Source: Myxococcales bacterium (GTDB lineage: Bacteria > Myxococcota_A > Polyangia > Polyangiales > Polyangiaceae). From it: a stretch of DNA of 64,000 nt. Below, piece after piece: positions 38,501 to 47,502 of this stretch. Position 1 is the first letter of the stretch, and every line of letters starts with the position of its first letter. Below the pieces are notes generated by a model. It ran no database searches and was not told where the DNA came from. It saw nothing but the letters and a program-made list of their open reading frames with translations. Location: the NCBI GenBank assembly GCA_025359105.1, contig JANYHK010000027.1, forward strand, positions 101,218-165,217, in the 5' to 3' direction. The translations under genes were made by a program, and so were the position numbers.

Positions 38501-39251
38501 GGTGGATCTGGCGCTCCTCGAGTCGGCGACGGCGGCGGAAGAGGCGACGCGCGCGGGCGTTCGTCGTCTGGTGATGCTCGCCGCGCGCCGCGCGCTGTCG
38601 GCGGTCGCGCCACGGCTCCCCGCGGCGTTCGCGCGCCCGACCGGCGCGCTGCCGTCCCGCGCCGAGACCGACGCGTTCCGCGAAGCGCTACTCCTGCGCA
38701 TCGTCGACCACGCGTTCGCGCTCGACGGTGATCGGTCGCTCCCTCGATCGCGCGCGGAATTCGAGGCGGTCGTCGCGGCGGGCGCGCCGCGGATCGACGG
38801 GGCGTTCCGGCTGCTGGTCGCGGCCGTTCACGCCGCGGCGGCGGAGCTCGACAAGACGCTCGCTGCGCTCCGCACCGCGGGCAAGCACCCGAGCGGCCGC
38901 GCCGCGATCGTCGACATCCTTGCGCAGGTCGAGCACCTCTTCCCGCTCGATCTGATCTCGTGGATTCCGCTCGCGCGCCTGGAGCACTACCCGCGCTACC
39001 TGCGGGCAGCGCAAGCCCGCCTCGGCCGCGCGGTCACCGATCCGCGCAAGGACACCGACAAGGCGGCGCCGCTCCTGCCTCTATGGAGCGCGTTCCTCGC
39101 GCGACGGGGCACGGCACGCGACACCGCGGCGGCGGCCGAGCTGCGGTGGGCGTTCGAAGAGCTGCGCGTGGCGACGTTTGCGCCGGAGCTGAAGCCCGCG
39201 ATGGCTGTCTCCGTGGCCAAGATCTCCGCGGCCCTCGCGACGCTGCGCTGA
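35505..39251 (+). CDS. hrpA: DEAH-box ATP-dependent RNA helicase HrpA
   Basis: This 1248-residue enzyme is near the usual HrpA length (about 1300). Motif I is GATGSGKTTQLPK, Ia TQPRRIAATSVAAR, II DEAH (LVLDEAHERS), III SSAT, V NVAETSLTIPGIVYVIDTG, VI QRKGRCGR. After the helicase core come the helicase-associated domain and the long C-terminal HrpA region (DUF3418-type, WIPLARLEHYPRYLRAAQAR). HrpA unwinds structured RNA and helps rescue stalled ribosomes and mature certain mRNAs. A short Gly-rich insert (GGRGGGGGGRGDDAG) interrupts the region near residue 550. Confidence 0.96.
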   Translation: MTNDAGTEPREAAVGSSPIHFPPELPISARAMDIAEAIGAHQVVIVAGATGSGKTTQLPKIALALGRGVERLIGVTQPRRIAATSVAARVATELGTTLGAEVGYQIRFEDRTSPGTYIKFMTDGILLAEIHGDPLLSRYDTLVLDEAHERSLNIDFLLGWVKRILPQRPDLKVIVSSATLDTGRFSEFFGGAPVIEVEGRTFPVDVLYEPAAEDALLHEAVAHAVKSVTSLDPRGDILVFLPGEREIRETEDELRALGLRHTVVQPLYARLAAGEQARVFATIPERRIILATNVAETSLTIPGIVYVIDTGVARLSRYDPRSGTTRLQIEAISRASADQRKGRCGRVRDGICVRLYDEESFGARPEFTDPEIMRTGLAGVILRMKALGLGDVEDFPFLEPPQNKSITEGYRVLEELGALDAWRELTALGRDLARLPVDPRIGRMILAGAELSCLREILVVAAALTIQDPRERPREALQKADALHRRFRDERSDFVALLRLWAFVDEAARKGTGQLRRVCRDNFLSFVRVREWREIHRQLEDIVRDLDVHDVHGGRGGGGGGRGDDAGAHDALHRALLMGLLSKIGTYHTEHRVYLGARQTRFVIHPSSALARKPPAWIMAFELVETTQLFARSVAKLDPEWLETAAPHLLKKSYSDPHWSEKAARAQIREHSTLFGLTVARDKSVAYGRVAPEAARRMFLEHALVRGEFTSRGAFLEHNRALLEEVARLRDKARRSDMLADDDALLAFFDRRVPAEVVDGQSFEVWRERAEKADPKALRLTIEDVLVGDQELHPSDYPDTVSLHGADLKVTYHFDPSADDDGATLTVPLVFLPQLAPSALDWTIPGWHEEKLYSLLGTVPRPLRRDLGDLRELAKTLARTLTPFDGPMKPALVRALADLTGVDVPEEAIRTDQVPPHLRLTCRVVDERGTVVAQGREVDEILAAHGARARAAWKETARPAFEQTGLMAFPAEALPPHVTRRVAGHDVRSYPALVDRGTSVDLALLESATAAEEATRAGVRRLVMLAARRALSAVAPRLPAAFARPTGALPSRAETDAFREALLLRIVDHAFALDGDRSLPRSRAEFEAVVAAGAPRIDGAFRLLVAAVHAAAAELDKTLAALRTAGKHPSGRAAIVDILAQVEHLFPLDLISWIPLARLEHYPRYLRAAQARLGRAVTDPRKDTDKAAPLLPLWSAFLARRGTARDTAAAAELRWAFEELRVATFAPELKPAMAVSVAKISAALATLR

Positions 39252-39289
39252 GCGTAGTCGCGATCCGCGCGGCTAGCGGAACGCTCCCT

Positions 39290-40480
39290 CTACAATCGCC
39301 ACTCGATACCGACACCGAGCGCGGGGCCGGCATAGTCGGCGCTCTTGACGGTCCGGTAGTACGTGAACGATCCCTGCGTCGTCGTGGACGACTTGACGGA
39401 CTTGAAGACGCCCGCGCCGCCCAAGGTTCCGGTGAGGAGCAGCGAGCCGGGGCCGAGGTCTCCGTGGACGAGGTAGCGGATGCCGAGATCGCCCTGGGCG
39501 AAGCCGACCGGGCCGCCGGCGCCGGCGACGAGGAACCACCAGCTCGGCGCGAGACCGACCTGGAGGCTCACCGACACCGCGCCGAGCTGGAACTTGTCGT
39601 TGTCCACGACGATGTTGCTTCGGTAGCTGAAGGCGAGCCCATCGCGCGCGCCGATGCGGGCGGCCTGCGCGAACGAGAGCGAGCTCGTCGCTTCGGTCAC
39701 CGGGCTGTTGAGGGTCGCGGCGCCGACGCCGAGCCCGATCTCGAAGAGCTGCGTGTCGAGCGCGACGATCGCGTGCGCGCCGGCGGTGCCGATGGTCCCC
39801 TGCTTACCGCCCGCGATCCCGACCGGCGCCAGCTCGGCGTGGATCGCGACGGGCGCGAGGAACCGGTAGGCGAGCGCGCCTGAGCCGAGGAGACCGAAGC
39901 CGATGTTTCCGATGGGCAAGAAGGCGCGCGTCCCGACGTCGACCTCCCACAGCCCCCCGCGGCGTGGCGGCGCCACGAGGCTTCGCCGGGCCTGGCCCGC
40001 CGGCATGTCCGGTTGCCCGGCGTCACCGGACGCCCCTCGCGGCGGCGATTGGCCCTCCACCGGACGCGCCGCGCGAAGCAGCGCAGACGCCGGGCGAGCC
40101 TCGACGTGGGCGATCTCGACCCAGACCTTTCCGTCGACGACGTGGAGCGCCACCGCGTCGCCGTCGGTCGGCGCGCGCGCCGCGACGATGGGATTTCGCG
40201 GGTCCCGGGCATCGAGGATGGCGATCCCCGACGCCCCGCACGCCACATAGACGCGATCACCCTCCCGCGCGAGGGCCTTCGGCTCGCAGTCGGCGATGGG
40301 CAGGTCGCGCGTCCCCGCGCCGTCGGTGATGCGTACGCCGCCGCTCGCGAGCGTGTACTCGAGGCCGGGAGCGCTGGGGGCCGCGGTCGCCGGATCGTCG
40401 GCTCGCGCAGCGCCGCACACGGTCGACGCGACGACGGCTGCAGCGAGCGCAGCGGCGGGACGGAGTGCGGTCTTCCTCAT
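39290..40480 (-). CDS. Exported beta-propeller/outer-membrane-like protein of unknown function
   Basis: This 396-residue protein has a signal peptide (MRKTALRPAAALAAAVVAST, cleavage near ARA). The first 120 residues have repeats like LVIVP-type propeller blades (DRVYVACGASGIAILDARDP), the second half alternates hydrophobic and Gly residues (LGIRYLVHGDLGPGSLLLTG, YAGPALGVGIEWRL) as in an outer-membrane barrel ending in WRL. No family is certain. The ATG at 40480 is the only start followed by a signal peptide. It is convergent with hrpA and divergent from the esterase. Confidence 0.68.
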   Translation of the reverse strand: MRKTALRPAAALAAAVVASTVCGAARADDPATAAPSAPGLEYTLASGGVRITDGAGTRDLPIADCEPKALAREGDRVYVACGASGIAILDARDPRNPIVAARAPTDGDAVALHVVDGKVWVEIAHVEARPASALLRAARPVEGQSPPRGASGDAGQPDMPAGQARRSLVAPPRRGGLWEVDVGTRAFLPIGNIGFGLLGSGALAYRFLAPVAIHAELAPVGIAGGKQGTIGTAGAHAIVALDTQLFEIGLGVGAATLNSPVTEATSSLSFAQAARIGARDGLAFSYRSNIVVDNDKFQLGAVSVSLQVGLAPSWWFLVAGAGGPVGFAQGDLGIRYLVHGDLGPGSLLLTGTLGGAGVFKSVKSSTTTQGSFTYYRTVKSADYAGPALGVGIEWRL

Positions 40481-40577
40481 CCGCGCAGAATACACGGACC
40501 GCGTTGCCGCGATGCCTTCGAACCAGTGGTGGCCAGATCCACGTCGTGTGTGGTTCTCTCCTGGGTCGGAGCTCACG

Positions 40578-41537
40578 ATGCCGGAACCCAAGCTCGACCT
40601 CGATGCGGAGATCGCCGAGTCGCGCGCGTTCAACGACGGGCTCGAGCGCCTGCTCGCACGCCAGCCCTCCGTGCACACCGTGCCGGCCCCCGTCGTGCGG
40701 CGCGCGCGACGCGAGGGGCGCGGCGGCGTGTTCGCGCCGCTCGTGCTCTTGCCGGAGGCGCGCGACGTCCCCATTCCCGGGAGAAACGGCGCCCTGCGCG
40801 TGCGCGTGCTCGCGCCGACCGAGCGCGCAGCTATCGGCGTCTACCTCTACATGCACGGCGGCGGTTGGGTCCTCGGCGGCGCGGATCATCAGGATCGCGA
40901 GCTGCTCGCCCTCGCGAACGCGACCGGGCTCGTTGCCGCGAGCGTGGAGTACCGCCTCGCGCCCGAGGATCCCTACCCCGCCGGCCCCGACGACTGCGAG
41001 GACGCCGCGCGCTGGCTCGTTGCCGAAGGCGCCGCCGCGCTCGGCGCGCCGAACCGGCTCTTCCTCGGCGGCGAGTCCGCCGGCGCGCACCTCGCCGTCA
41101 CCACGCTGCTTCGCCTGCGCGATCGCCACGGGATCACCGGCGCGTTCCGCGGCGCCAACTTGCTCTACGGCGGCTACGATCTGTCGATGAGCCCCAGCCA
41201 GCGGCTGTGGGGGGAGCGCAACCTGGTCCTCTCCGGCCCGATCCTGAGCTACTTCGGCGACTGCTTCGTCCCGCACCTCGATCGAGAAGCGCGACGCGCC
41301 CCCGACGTGTCCCCGCTCTTCGCCGACCTGCGCGGCATGCCGCCGGCGATCTTCACGGTGGGCACGCTCGATCCGCTCCTCGACGACACGCTGTTCATGG
41401 AGGCGCGCTGGCGCGCGGCGGGCAACGACGCGGTGTTGCGCGTATGGCCGGAGTCGGTGCACGGCTTCGACTCGTTCCCGACCAAGATGGCCGCCGCCGC
41501 GAATGCCGCGATCGTGGAGTACCTCGGCAGGCCATAG
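40578..41537 (+). CDS. Alpha/beta-hydrolase, hormone-sensitive-lipase (HSL) family esterase
   Basis: This 319-residue esterase/lipase has the oxyanion-hole motif HGGGWVLGG (about residue 95), nucleophile motif GESAGAH (GxSxG), catalytic Asp in DPLLDDT and His in VHGFDSF. All are in the right order for the bacterial HSL family, which hydrolyses short-chain esters. There is no signal peptide, so it is cytosolic. ATG 40578 has GGAG 7 nt upstream; another in-frame ATG at 40512 would add 22 residues without motif support. Confidence 0.93.
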   Translation: MPEPKLDLDAEIAESRAFNDGLERLLARQPSVHTVPAPVVRRARREGRGGVFAPLVLLPEARDVPIPGRNGALRVRVLAPTERAAIGVYLYMHGGGWVLGGADHQDRELLALANATGLVAASVEYRLAPEDPYPAGPDDCEDAARWLVAEGAAALGAPNRLFLGGESAGAHLAVTTLLRLRDRHGITGAFRGANLLYGGYDLSMSPSQRLWGERNLVLSGPILSYFGDCFVPHLDREARRAPDVSPLFADLRGMPPAIFTVGTLDPLLDDTLFMEARWRAAGNDAVLRVWPESVHGFDSFPTKMAAAANAAIVEYLGRP

Positions 41538-41643
41538 CCGCTGCGGGTGGCAGAGAGCTGCCTTTCCCGAATCGAAACGGGCCTATCGCTCCCATAGGCA
41601 AACGGAGTGTGGCCTCACGAATCGACCGCGCTAGGCTGGGGTC

Positions 41644-42294
41644 ATGCGCTTCTCGACCCTCTTGGTTTCAGCGACCCTCCCCACCCTCCTCGCGATCGCG
41701 TGCTCGTCGAGCTCCTCGAGCCCGGCCACCGGCAGCGACGCCTCGACCGACGGAAAGACCTCCAGCGGCTCCACCAGCTCCAGCGGTTCGAGCGGAACCA
41801 GCGGAGCCAGCGGTTCGAGCGGAACCAGCGGAGCCAGCGGTTCGAGCGGAGCCAGCGGCTCCAGCGGCTCCTCCGGTAGCTCGTCGAGCGGCGATTCGGG
41901 CGTGGACGCCGCGCCGATCTGCCCCACGGTCATCGACTACGCGAAGTGCGTCGAGGCCGACGCCGGCGGCGCGGGAGGTCACCCCTTCGTCGACTTCGGG
42001 GCGGCCGACGGCGTCGTGAACCTCGTGACCGGCGACTACACCGCGGGCACGCCATCGGTCTACGATCCGCCGTGCGTCAAGATCAAGGCCGGCAACAAGA
42101 TCACCTGGCACGGCGATTTCACCGCGCATCCGCTGCTGCCCGCGCCGTGCAACCAGGCAGGCGACGTGATCCCGACGGTCAACGGCGGCGTCGCCACAGA
42201 TCACGCGCTGACGATGACGACGGCCGGCGTCTACGGCTTCCAGTGCCAGAACCACGGCGGCACCGGCATGAGGGGCGTCATCGTCGTCTATTGA
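41644..42294 (+). CDS. Lipoprotein with cupredoxin (type-1 copper) domain
   Basis: This 216-residue lipoprotein has lipobox AIACSS. A Ser/Gly/Thr linker (about residues 25-85) precedes a C-terminal domain of about 120 residues with plastocyanin/azurin-like features: VNLVTGDYTAGTPSVYDPPC, KAGNKITWHGDFTAHPL, DHALTMTTAGVYGFQCQNHG. The presumed type-1 copper ligands are H of FTAHPL, C of FQCQNHGG, the H of QNHG and M of TGMRG. It is likely a surface electron carrier. The stop overlaps the end of the convergent esterase gene by 7 bp. Confidence 0.85.
   Translation: MRFSTLLVSATLPTLLAIACSSSSSSPATGSDASTDGKTSSGSTSSSGSSGTSGASGSSGTSGASGSSGASGSSGSSGSSSSGDSGVDAAPICPTVIDYAKCVEADAGGAGGHPFVDFGAADGVVNLVTGDYTAGTPSVYDPPCVKIKAGNKITWHGDFTAHPLLPAPCNQAGDVIPTVNGGVATDHALTMTTAGVYGFQCQNHGGTGMRGVIVVY
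41782..41862. repeat. 27-bp tandem repeat in the cupredoxin lipoprotein linker
   Basis: A 27-bp unit (starting AGCGGTTCGAGCGGAACC, coding SGSSGTSGA) occurs twice without any change at 41782-41808 and 41809-41835 and once with changes at 41836-41862. Confidence 0.85.
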
Positions 42295-43301
42295 GGCGAG
42301 GGCCTCCCGGCGGCGGGCGGCGATGCCGCCTGTCGCGAGTGCGCCGCGAAGAAGCGCCAGATCTCCTCGCGCGCGTCGATGTCGCGGTTCGTCGTGCCGA
42401 TGAACTTCTCGTTCATGTACTGCCAGCCGCCGGGCCAGGTGTGTCCGCCGCCCTGGATCTTCCATAGCTCGACCGCCGCTCCCTCCCGGCACCGCGACCA
42501 GGCTTGAACGCGAATGGTCGAGCCGTCCGACGGGTTCGTGTCGGGCACGGCGCGCTCCGTCGCGCCCGCTTCGCAGCCGTCGAGGCGCGCCCACTCCGAC
42601 GCCGTGGCGTCGGCGGAGACGACCATGCCGCGCGCCGCGAACCCGCGAAGCTTCACTTCACCCCCCGCGTAGGGGACGATCGGATCCTCGGTCCCGTGGA
42701 GCAGCATCACGCTCACAGGCCTGGCAGGCGCGCACTCGGGCTGGATCGAGCGGGGCATCGTCCCGGCGACGAGCGCGACGGCGGCCACACGATCGGCGAG
42801 CTCGCAGGCGACGCGGCTCGACATCATCGCCCCGTTCGACATGCCCGTGACGTACACGCGTGTCCCGTCGACGAGGTAGGTGGACCTCGTTTCGTCCAGG
42901 ACGGCCCGGAGGAAGTCGACGTCGGCGACCTCCTCACGCGCCGCGACGGAGCGCATGTCGGCGCGTCCGTCGTTCCAGCTCTTCTCGACACCCTCCGGAT
43001 AGACGAGGAAAAAGCCGTATTTCTCGGCCGTCGCGTCCAGCCCTGTGAGCCGATGCATGTGAACGCCGGTTCCGCCGCCACCGTGAAGGGCCAGCACCAG
43101 CGGAAGCGGGCGCCCCTCGCGCGCCGCCGCGGGAACCTTCACGTGCCATGCACGCGTGCGTCCTGCGATCACCGCCGATCGTTCTACGTAGACGGACTCC
43201 GATGCTCCCCTCTCGGGAGCGAATTTCGACTCGGAATGTCGGTTGCATGATGCAAGCAACACGACCAGTACCCCGAGCGTTCCCTTACGCCATGCTGTCA
43301 C
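42288..43301 (-). CDS. PHB-depolymerase/feruloyl-esterase-like exported hydrolase
   Basis: This 337-residue predicted lipoprotein or exported esterase is taken from the GTG at 43301, giving a signal peptide VTAWRKGTLGVLVVLLASC; an ATG at 43343 is possible. Motifs: HGGGGTG (oxyanion loop, residue about 75), GMSNGAMM (nucleophile GxSxG), and a late His in GGGHTWPGG. This is the LpqC/poly(3-hydroxybutyrate)-depolymerase-like family, active on polyesters or feruloyl esters. The substrate cannot be fixed from the sequence. Convergent with the cupredoxin gene. Confidence 0.85.
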   Translation of the reverse strand: MTAWRKGTLGVLVVLLASCNRHSESKFAPERGASESVYVERSAVIAGRTRAWHVKVPAAAREGRPLPLVLALHGGGGTGVHMHRLTGLDATAEKYGFFLVYPEGVEKSWNDGRADMRSVAAREEVADVDFLRAVLDETRSTYLVDGTRVYVTGMSNGAMMSSRVACELADRVAAVALVAGTMPRSIQPECAPARPVSVMLLHGTEDPIVPYAGGEVKLRGFAARGMVVSADATASEWARLDGCEAGATERAVPDTNPSDGSTIRVQAWSRCREGAAVELWKIQGGGHTWPGGWQYMNEKFIGTTNRDIDAREEIWRFFAAHSRQAASPPAAGRPSPQ

Positions 43302-43547
43302 GTTCGTAACGTACCCATGATCACCGGGGCGCGAGGTTGCCATTTCGTGCCACGCGTCCGCTTCGCAGCCAATCGCGAAACCGCACGAAACCGCGCGCAA
43401 CCCATCGCGAGGGCGAGCATCCACTCACCAAGCGAGCGCCGTGAACGACAGCGAGGGAAGCGGCATCAAGGTTGCTCGTACATAGAGTGGCTCGTACGGC
43501 TCCCGTCGGTTCCGGAGCACCTCAGCCCACACCGGAGTTGCTTCAAG

Positions 43548-44087
43548 ATGTACCCACTTCGCGATGCTGAGACCAAGGAGCGCGCTTCCGGTATGCGCCT
43601 CCGAGCGTCAGGGACCGACGACGACACACGGCTCGAGGCCGACGAGCCGTTCGCGGAATACGACGAATACGACCGGGCACGCGACGACGCCACCTTCGTG
43701 TGTCGGACAGGTGACGAAGGCGAGGCTGCGGACCCGGAGCGCGAGACGCTGGCGCCGCCCGCGCCGTTCGACAAGCGCAGCTCGAACGCGCCGCGCAAGA
43801 GCGATCCGGCCGAGGCGTTGAGCGAGGTCCTCTTCCGCGCCGCGTGCGGCGACCGCGAGGGCTCGCTCGTCGCGGCGGAGGAGCTGATGGCGCGCGTCCC
43901 CGTCCTCCTGATGACCAAGGAAGACTTGCGCGCCGAGCCGCTCGGCTACTGGGAGCTGCACATGCTCGCGCAGATCGACGCGATGTCGTCGCTTGCCGAG
44001 CTCATCGACGACGCCGCCGTGCCGCCCGCCGAGGTGGTCCGCGTCGTCTGCGAGCTGGTCGAGCGCAAGATCATCGCGCTGCGCTAG
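43548..44087 (+). CDS. Conserved acidic protein with C-terminal helical domain, unknown function
   Basis: This 179-residue soluble protein starts at ATG 43548 (GGAG 10 nt upstream). The N-terminal half is polar and disordered-looking (FAEYDEYDRARDDATFVC). The second half is helical with a conserved core (EALSEVLFRAACGDREGSLV, GYWELHMLAQIDAMSSLAEL, PAEVVRVVCELVERKIIAL). A short helical domain with the wording DGM-x-S-x-x-x-L-x-D is a frequent C-terminal module in regulators of myxobacteria, but it has no known activity. Transcribed toward the amidohydrolase gene, 19 bp stop to stop. Confidence 0.6.
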   Translation: MYPLRDAETKERASGMRLRASGTDDDTRLEADEPFAEYDEYDRARDDATFVCRTGDEGEAADPERETLAPPAPFDKRSSNAPRKSDPAEALSEVLFRAACGDREGSLVAAEELMARVPVLLMTKEDLRAEPLGYWELHMLAQIDAMSSLAELIDDAAVPPAEVVRVVCELVERKIIALR

Positions 44088-44106
44088 CGTGCTTGGCGGC
44101 TTCTCC

Positions 44107-45342
44107 TCAGCAAGCTTGCCGTAGTCGATCGCGCACGACGCGGCCGCCCTGGACCACGAGCGACGGCTGCGCCGACGTGAGCGACGCGGCGATCGTCTCG
44201 CCACGGAACGCACACAAATCCGCGGTCGCGCCGACGGCGATGGATCCCGTTTGCGTCAGGCGCATCAGGTCCGCAGCCACGCGCGTCGCGGCGAGCAGCG
44301 CCGCGCGCTCCGTCATGCCGTAGTCGACGAGGTAGCCGACCTCCACGCGCGAGCTCTTGGCGTGCGGGTACGCGCCGATGTCGGTGCCCATGGCGATAGC
44401 GATGCCCGACGCGAGCGCGCGCCCGAAGGCCGCGCGCGCCTCGTCGACGCGGCGTTTGGCGCGGTCCCGCTTCTTGTCGTCGGTGGCCGTCTCCAGCATG
44501 TTCTCGACGACCGCCAGCGTAGGGACGAGCACGATGCCGCGCGCCGCGGCCTGATCGAGGGTCTCGCGCGACAGCGCGCCCATGTGCTCGAGCGAGGCGG
44601 CGCCGCACGCGATGGCCTGGCGCGCGCCGGCGTCGCTCGTCACGTGCGCAGCGACCTTCACGCCGCGACGCGTGGCTTCGTCGCAGATGGCGGAGAGCTC
44701 GGGCCGCGTGAACGTCGGGAGCTCCCTGGCCTCACCGGTCGTCGCGTCGGTGGCGAACCAGTCGGCGAACACCTTGATCCACGCGACACCGAACGAGACC
44801 TGCTCCCGCACCTCGCGGCGCGCGGCGTCCTCGCCGTCGACGAGGGCGCAGCCGCTCGGCACGCATACGCCGGGCGCAAACCCCTGCGGGAGGTACCCGC
44901 CGGTGATGCTGATGCCGGGGCCCGACGGCAAGATGCGCGGCCCTTCGCACACCCCGGCGCGGACCGCCTCGCGGAGCGCGACGTCGGCGTAGCCGGCCCC
45001 CTCGGTGCACACGTCGCGGACGGTGAGGATGCCGTTGTCGATGGCGAGCCGCGCGTGGGCAGACGCGCGGAGCGTGCGCAGCGGGACGCCGTCCTTGAGG
45101 AGCTCCTTCTCGTAGCTCCCGATGTCCCCGCTCATGAAGAGGTGCGTGTGCGCGTCGATGAGACCAGGCACGAGCAGGTGGCCGGCGAGATCGACGACGC
45201 GGTCCTCCGGTCCGACCTCCGTGGCGGGCGCGCCTTTCGGGCGAATCTCGGTGATCCCGCCCCCCTCGACCACGATCGTGGCTACCTCCGGCGCAGCACG
45301 GCCGTCGGTGACCTTGGCGCCGACCAGGATCAGCTTCCCCAT
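44107..45342 (-). CDS. Amidohydrolase-family metal-dependent hydrolase
   Basis: This 411-residue cytosolic metallo-hydrolase of the imidazolonepropionase/prolidase-like branch has the HxH metal motif DAHTHLF at the end of the N-terminal beta-sandwich (LAGHLLVPGLIDAHTHLF), a lysine in GVAWIKVFAD (putative carboxylated metal ligand), His residues in KVAAHVTSDAGARQ and EHMGAL, and the terminal Asp in MGTDIGAYPH. Family members hydrolyse amide bonds of cyclic or peptide substrates. The substrate is not predictable. It is divergent from the adenylate cyclase, with a 130-bp spacer full of inverted repeats. Confidence 0.92.
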   Translation of the reverse strand: MGKLILVGAKVTDGRAAPEVATIVVEGGGITEIRPKGAPATEVGPEDRVVDLAGHLLVPGLIDAHTHLFMSGDIGSYEKELLKDGVPLRTLRASAHARLAIDNGILTVRDVCTEGAGYADVALREAVRAGVCEGPRILPSGPGISITGGYLPQGFAPGVCVPSGCALVDGEDAARREVREQVSFGVAWIKVFADWFATDATTGEARELPTFTRPELSAICDEATRRGVKVAAHVTSDAGARQAIACGAASLEHMGALSRETLDQAAARGIVLVPTLAVVENMLETATDDKKRDRAKRRVDEARAAFGRALASGIAIAMGTDIGAYPHAKSSRVEVGYLVDYGMTERAALLAATRVAADLMRLTQTGSIAVGATADLCAFRGETIAASLTSAQPSLVVQGGRVVRDRLRQAC

Positions 45343-45374
45343 GGCTAGGTCATACCACGGTCCTCTAGAGCGAA

Positions 45375-45403
45375 CGTCGATTGCCCGTTCCGGTCAATCG
45401 ACG
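45375..45403. promoter_or_regulatory. Hairpin 1 between amidohydrolase and adenylate cyclase
   Basis: CGTCGATTG (45375-45383) is perfectly complementary to CAATCGACG (45395-45403). The 11-bp interior can pair further (CCG with CGG), giving 12 pairs around a TTC loop with one mismatch. It lies 70 bp before the cyclase ATG. Confidence 0.7.
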
Positions 45404-45421
45404 GTAGCTACCCACCCGAAG

Positions 45422-45461
45422 CCTAGAGCAGCCGTCCCATGAAAGGGACGGTTGCTCTAGG
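45422..45461 (+). promoter_or_regulatory. Hairpin 2, 17-bp stem in the adenylate cyclase leader
   Basis: CCTAGAGCAGCCGTCCC (45422-45438) pairs with GGGACGGTTGCTCTAGG (45445-45461) over all 17 positions, with one G-T wobble, around a 6-nt loop ATGAAA. The stem ends 11 nt before the cyclase ATG and abuts the likely Shine-Dalgarno (GGGGACCTC), so it could control translation. There is no T-tract, so it is not a normal terminator. Confidence 0.75.
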
Positions 45462-45472
45462 ATGGGGACCTC

Positions 45473-46866
<1,394 letters not shown>

Positions 46867-46870
<4 letters not shown>

Positions 46871-47475
46871 GCGCCCCCCAGAGCCCGTCTCCGATGTGCC
46901 CCTCGTGCGGCGGCCCCGACGACGGCGAGTTCGTCATCTGCAAGTATTGCAAGCGCGCCTTCTCCGCGGAGATCGCGCAGAGCGCCATCCCCTGCCCGCG
47001 CTGCCGGGCGCTCTGCCGCTGGGGCAAGCAGAAGTGCGGCGTGTGCGCGACCTGGCTCGTGGTGAGCTGCGTCTTCTGCGGCGCGTTGTCGCCGTACAAC
47101 CAGTCGGCTTGCCTGTCGTGCAACGAGGGCTTCGCCGGAGCGCCCGAGCGCAAGGCGCAGCGCGAGGCCGCCGCGCGCCAGCAGCAAGGGGCACAGACGT
47201 TCGGTGTCGTCGGCAACGTCGCCGCGTCGTTCCTCGGCGCGGTCGCAGGGAGCGCGATAGGCAGCTCGTTCGGCGGCTACCACGGCCATTACCATCCGTC
47301 GTGGGACAGCTCGAGCAACAGCTACGGCGGCGATTCGAGCAACGGCCCGCCGATCGGCAACGTGGGCGGCGACGTCTCCGGAGGTGGTTTCTTCGAATCG
47401 GGCGGCAGCGACGACTCGTCGAGCAGCGACGACTCCTCGAGCGACGATTCGTCCAGCGGCGACTCCGACAGCTAG
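46867..47475 (+). CDS. Zinc-ribbon protein with Gly-rich membrane segment and Ser/Asp tail
   Basis: This 202-residue protein is translationally coupled to adenylate cyclase (ATGA overlap). The N-terminal 90 residues hold five or six CxxC knuckles (MCPSCGGPDDGEFVICKYCK, PCPRCRALC, KCGVCATW, SCVFCGALS, ACLSCNEG), giving two or three zinc ribbons. A glycine-zipper-like segment (GNVAASFLGAVAGSAIGSSF) could insert in a membrane. The C-terminal 50 residues are His/Tyr/Gly then Ser/Asp repeats (SDDSSSSDDSSSDDSSSGDS). No known family as a whole. A membrane adaptor for the cyclase is plausible from the coupling only. Confidence 0.75.
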
Positions 47476-47502
47476 GTCCGAGCGGCCGCGCTCGATCCGA
47501 CG

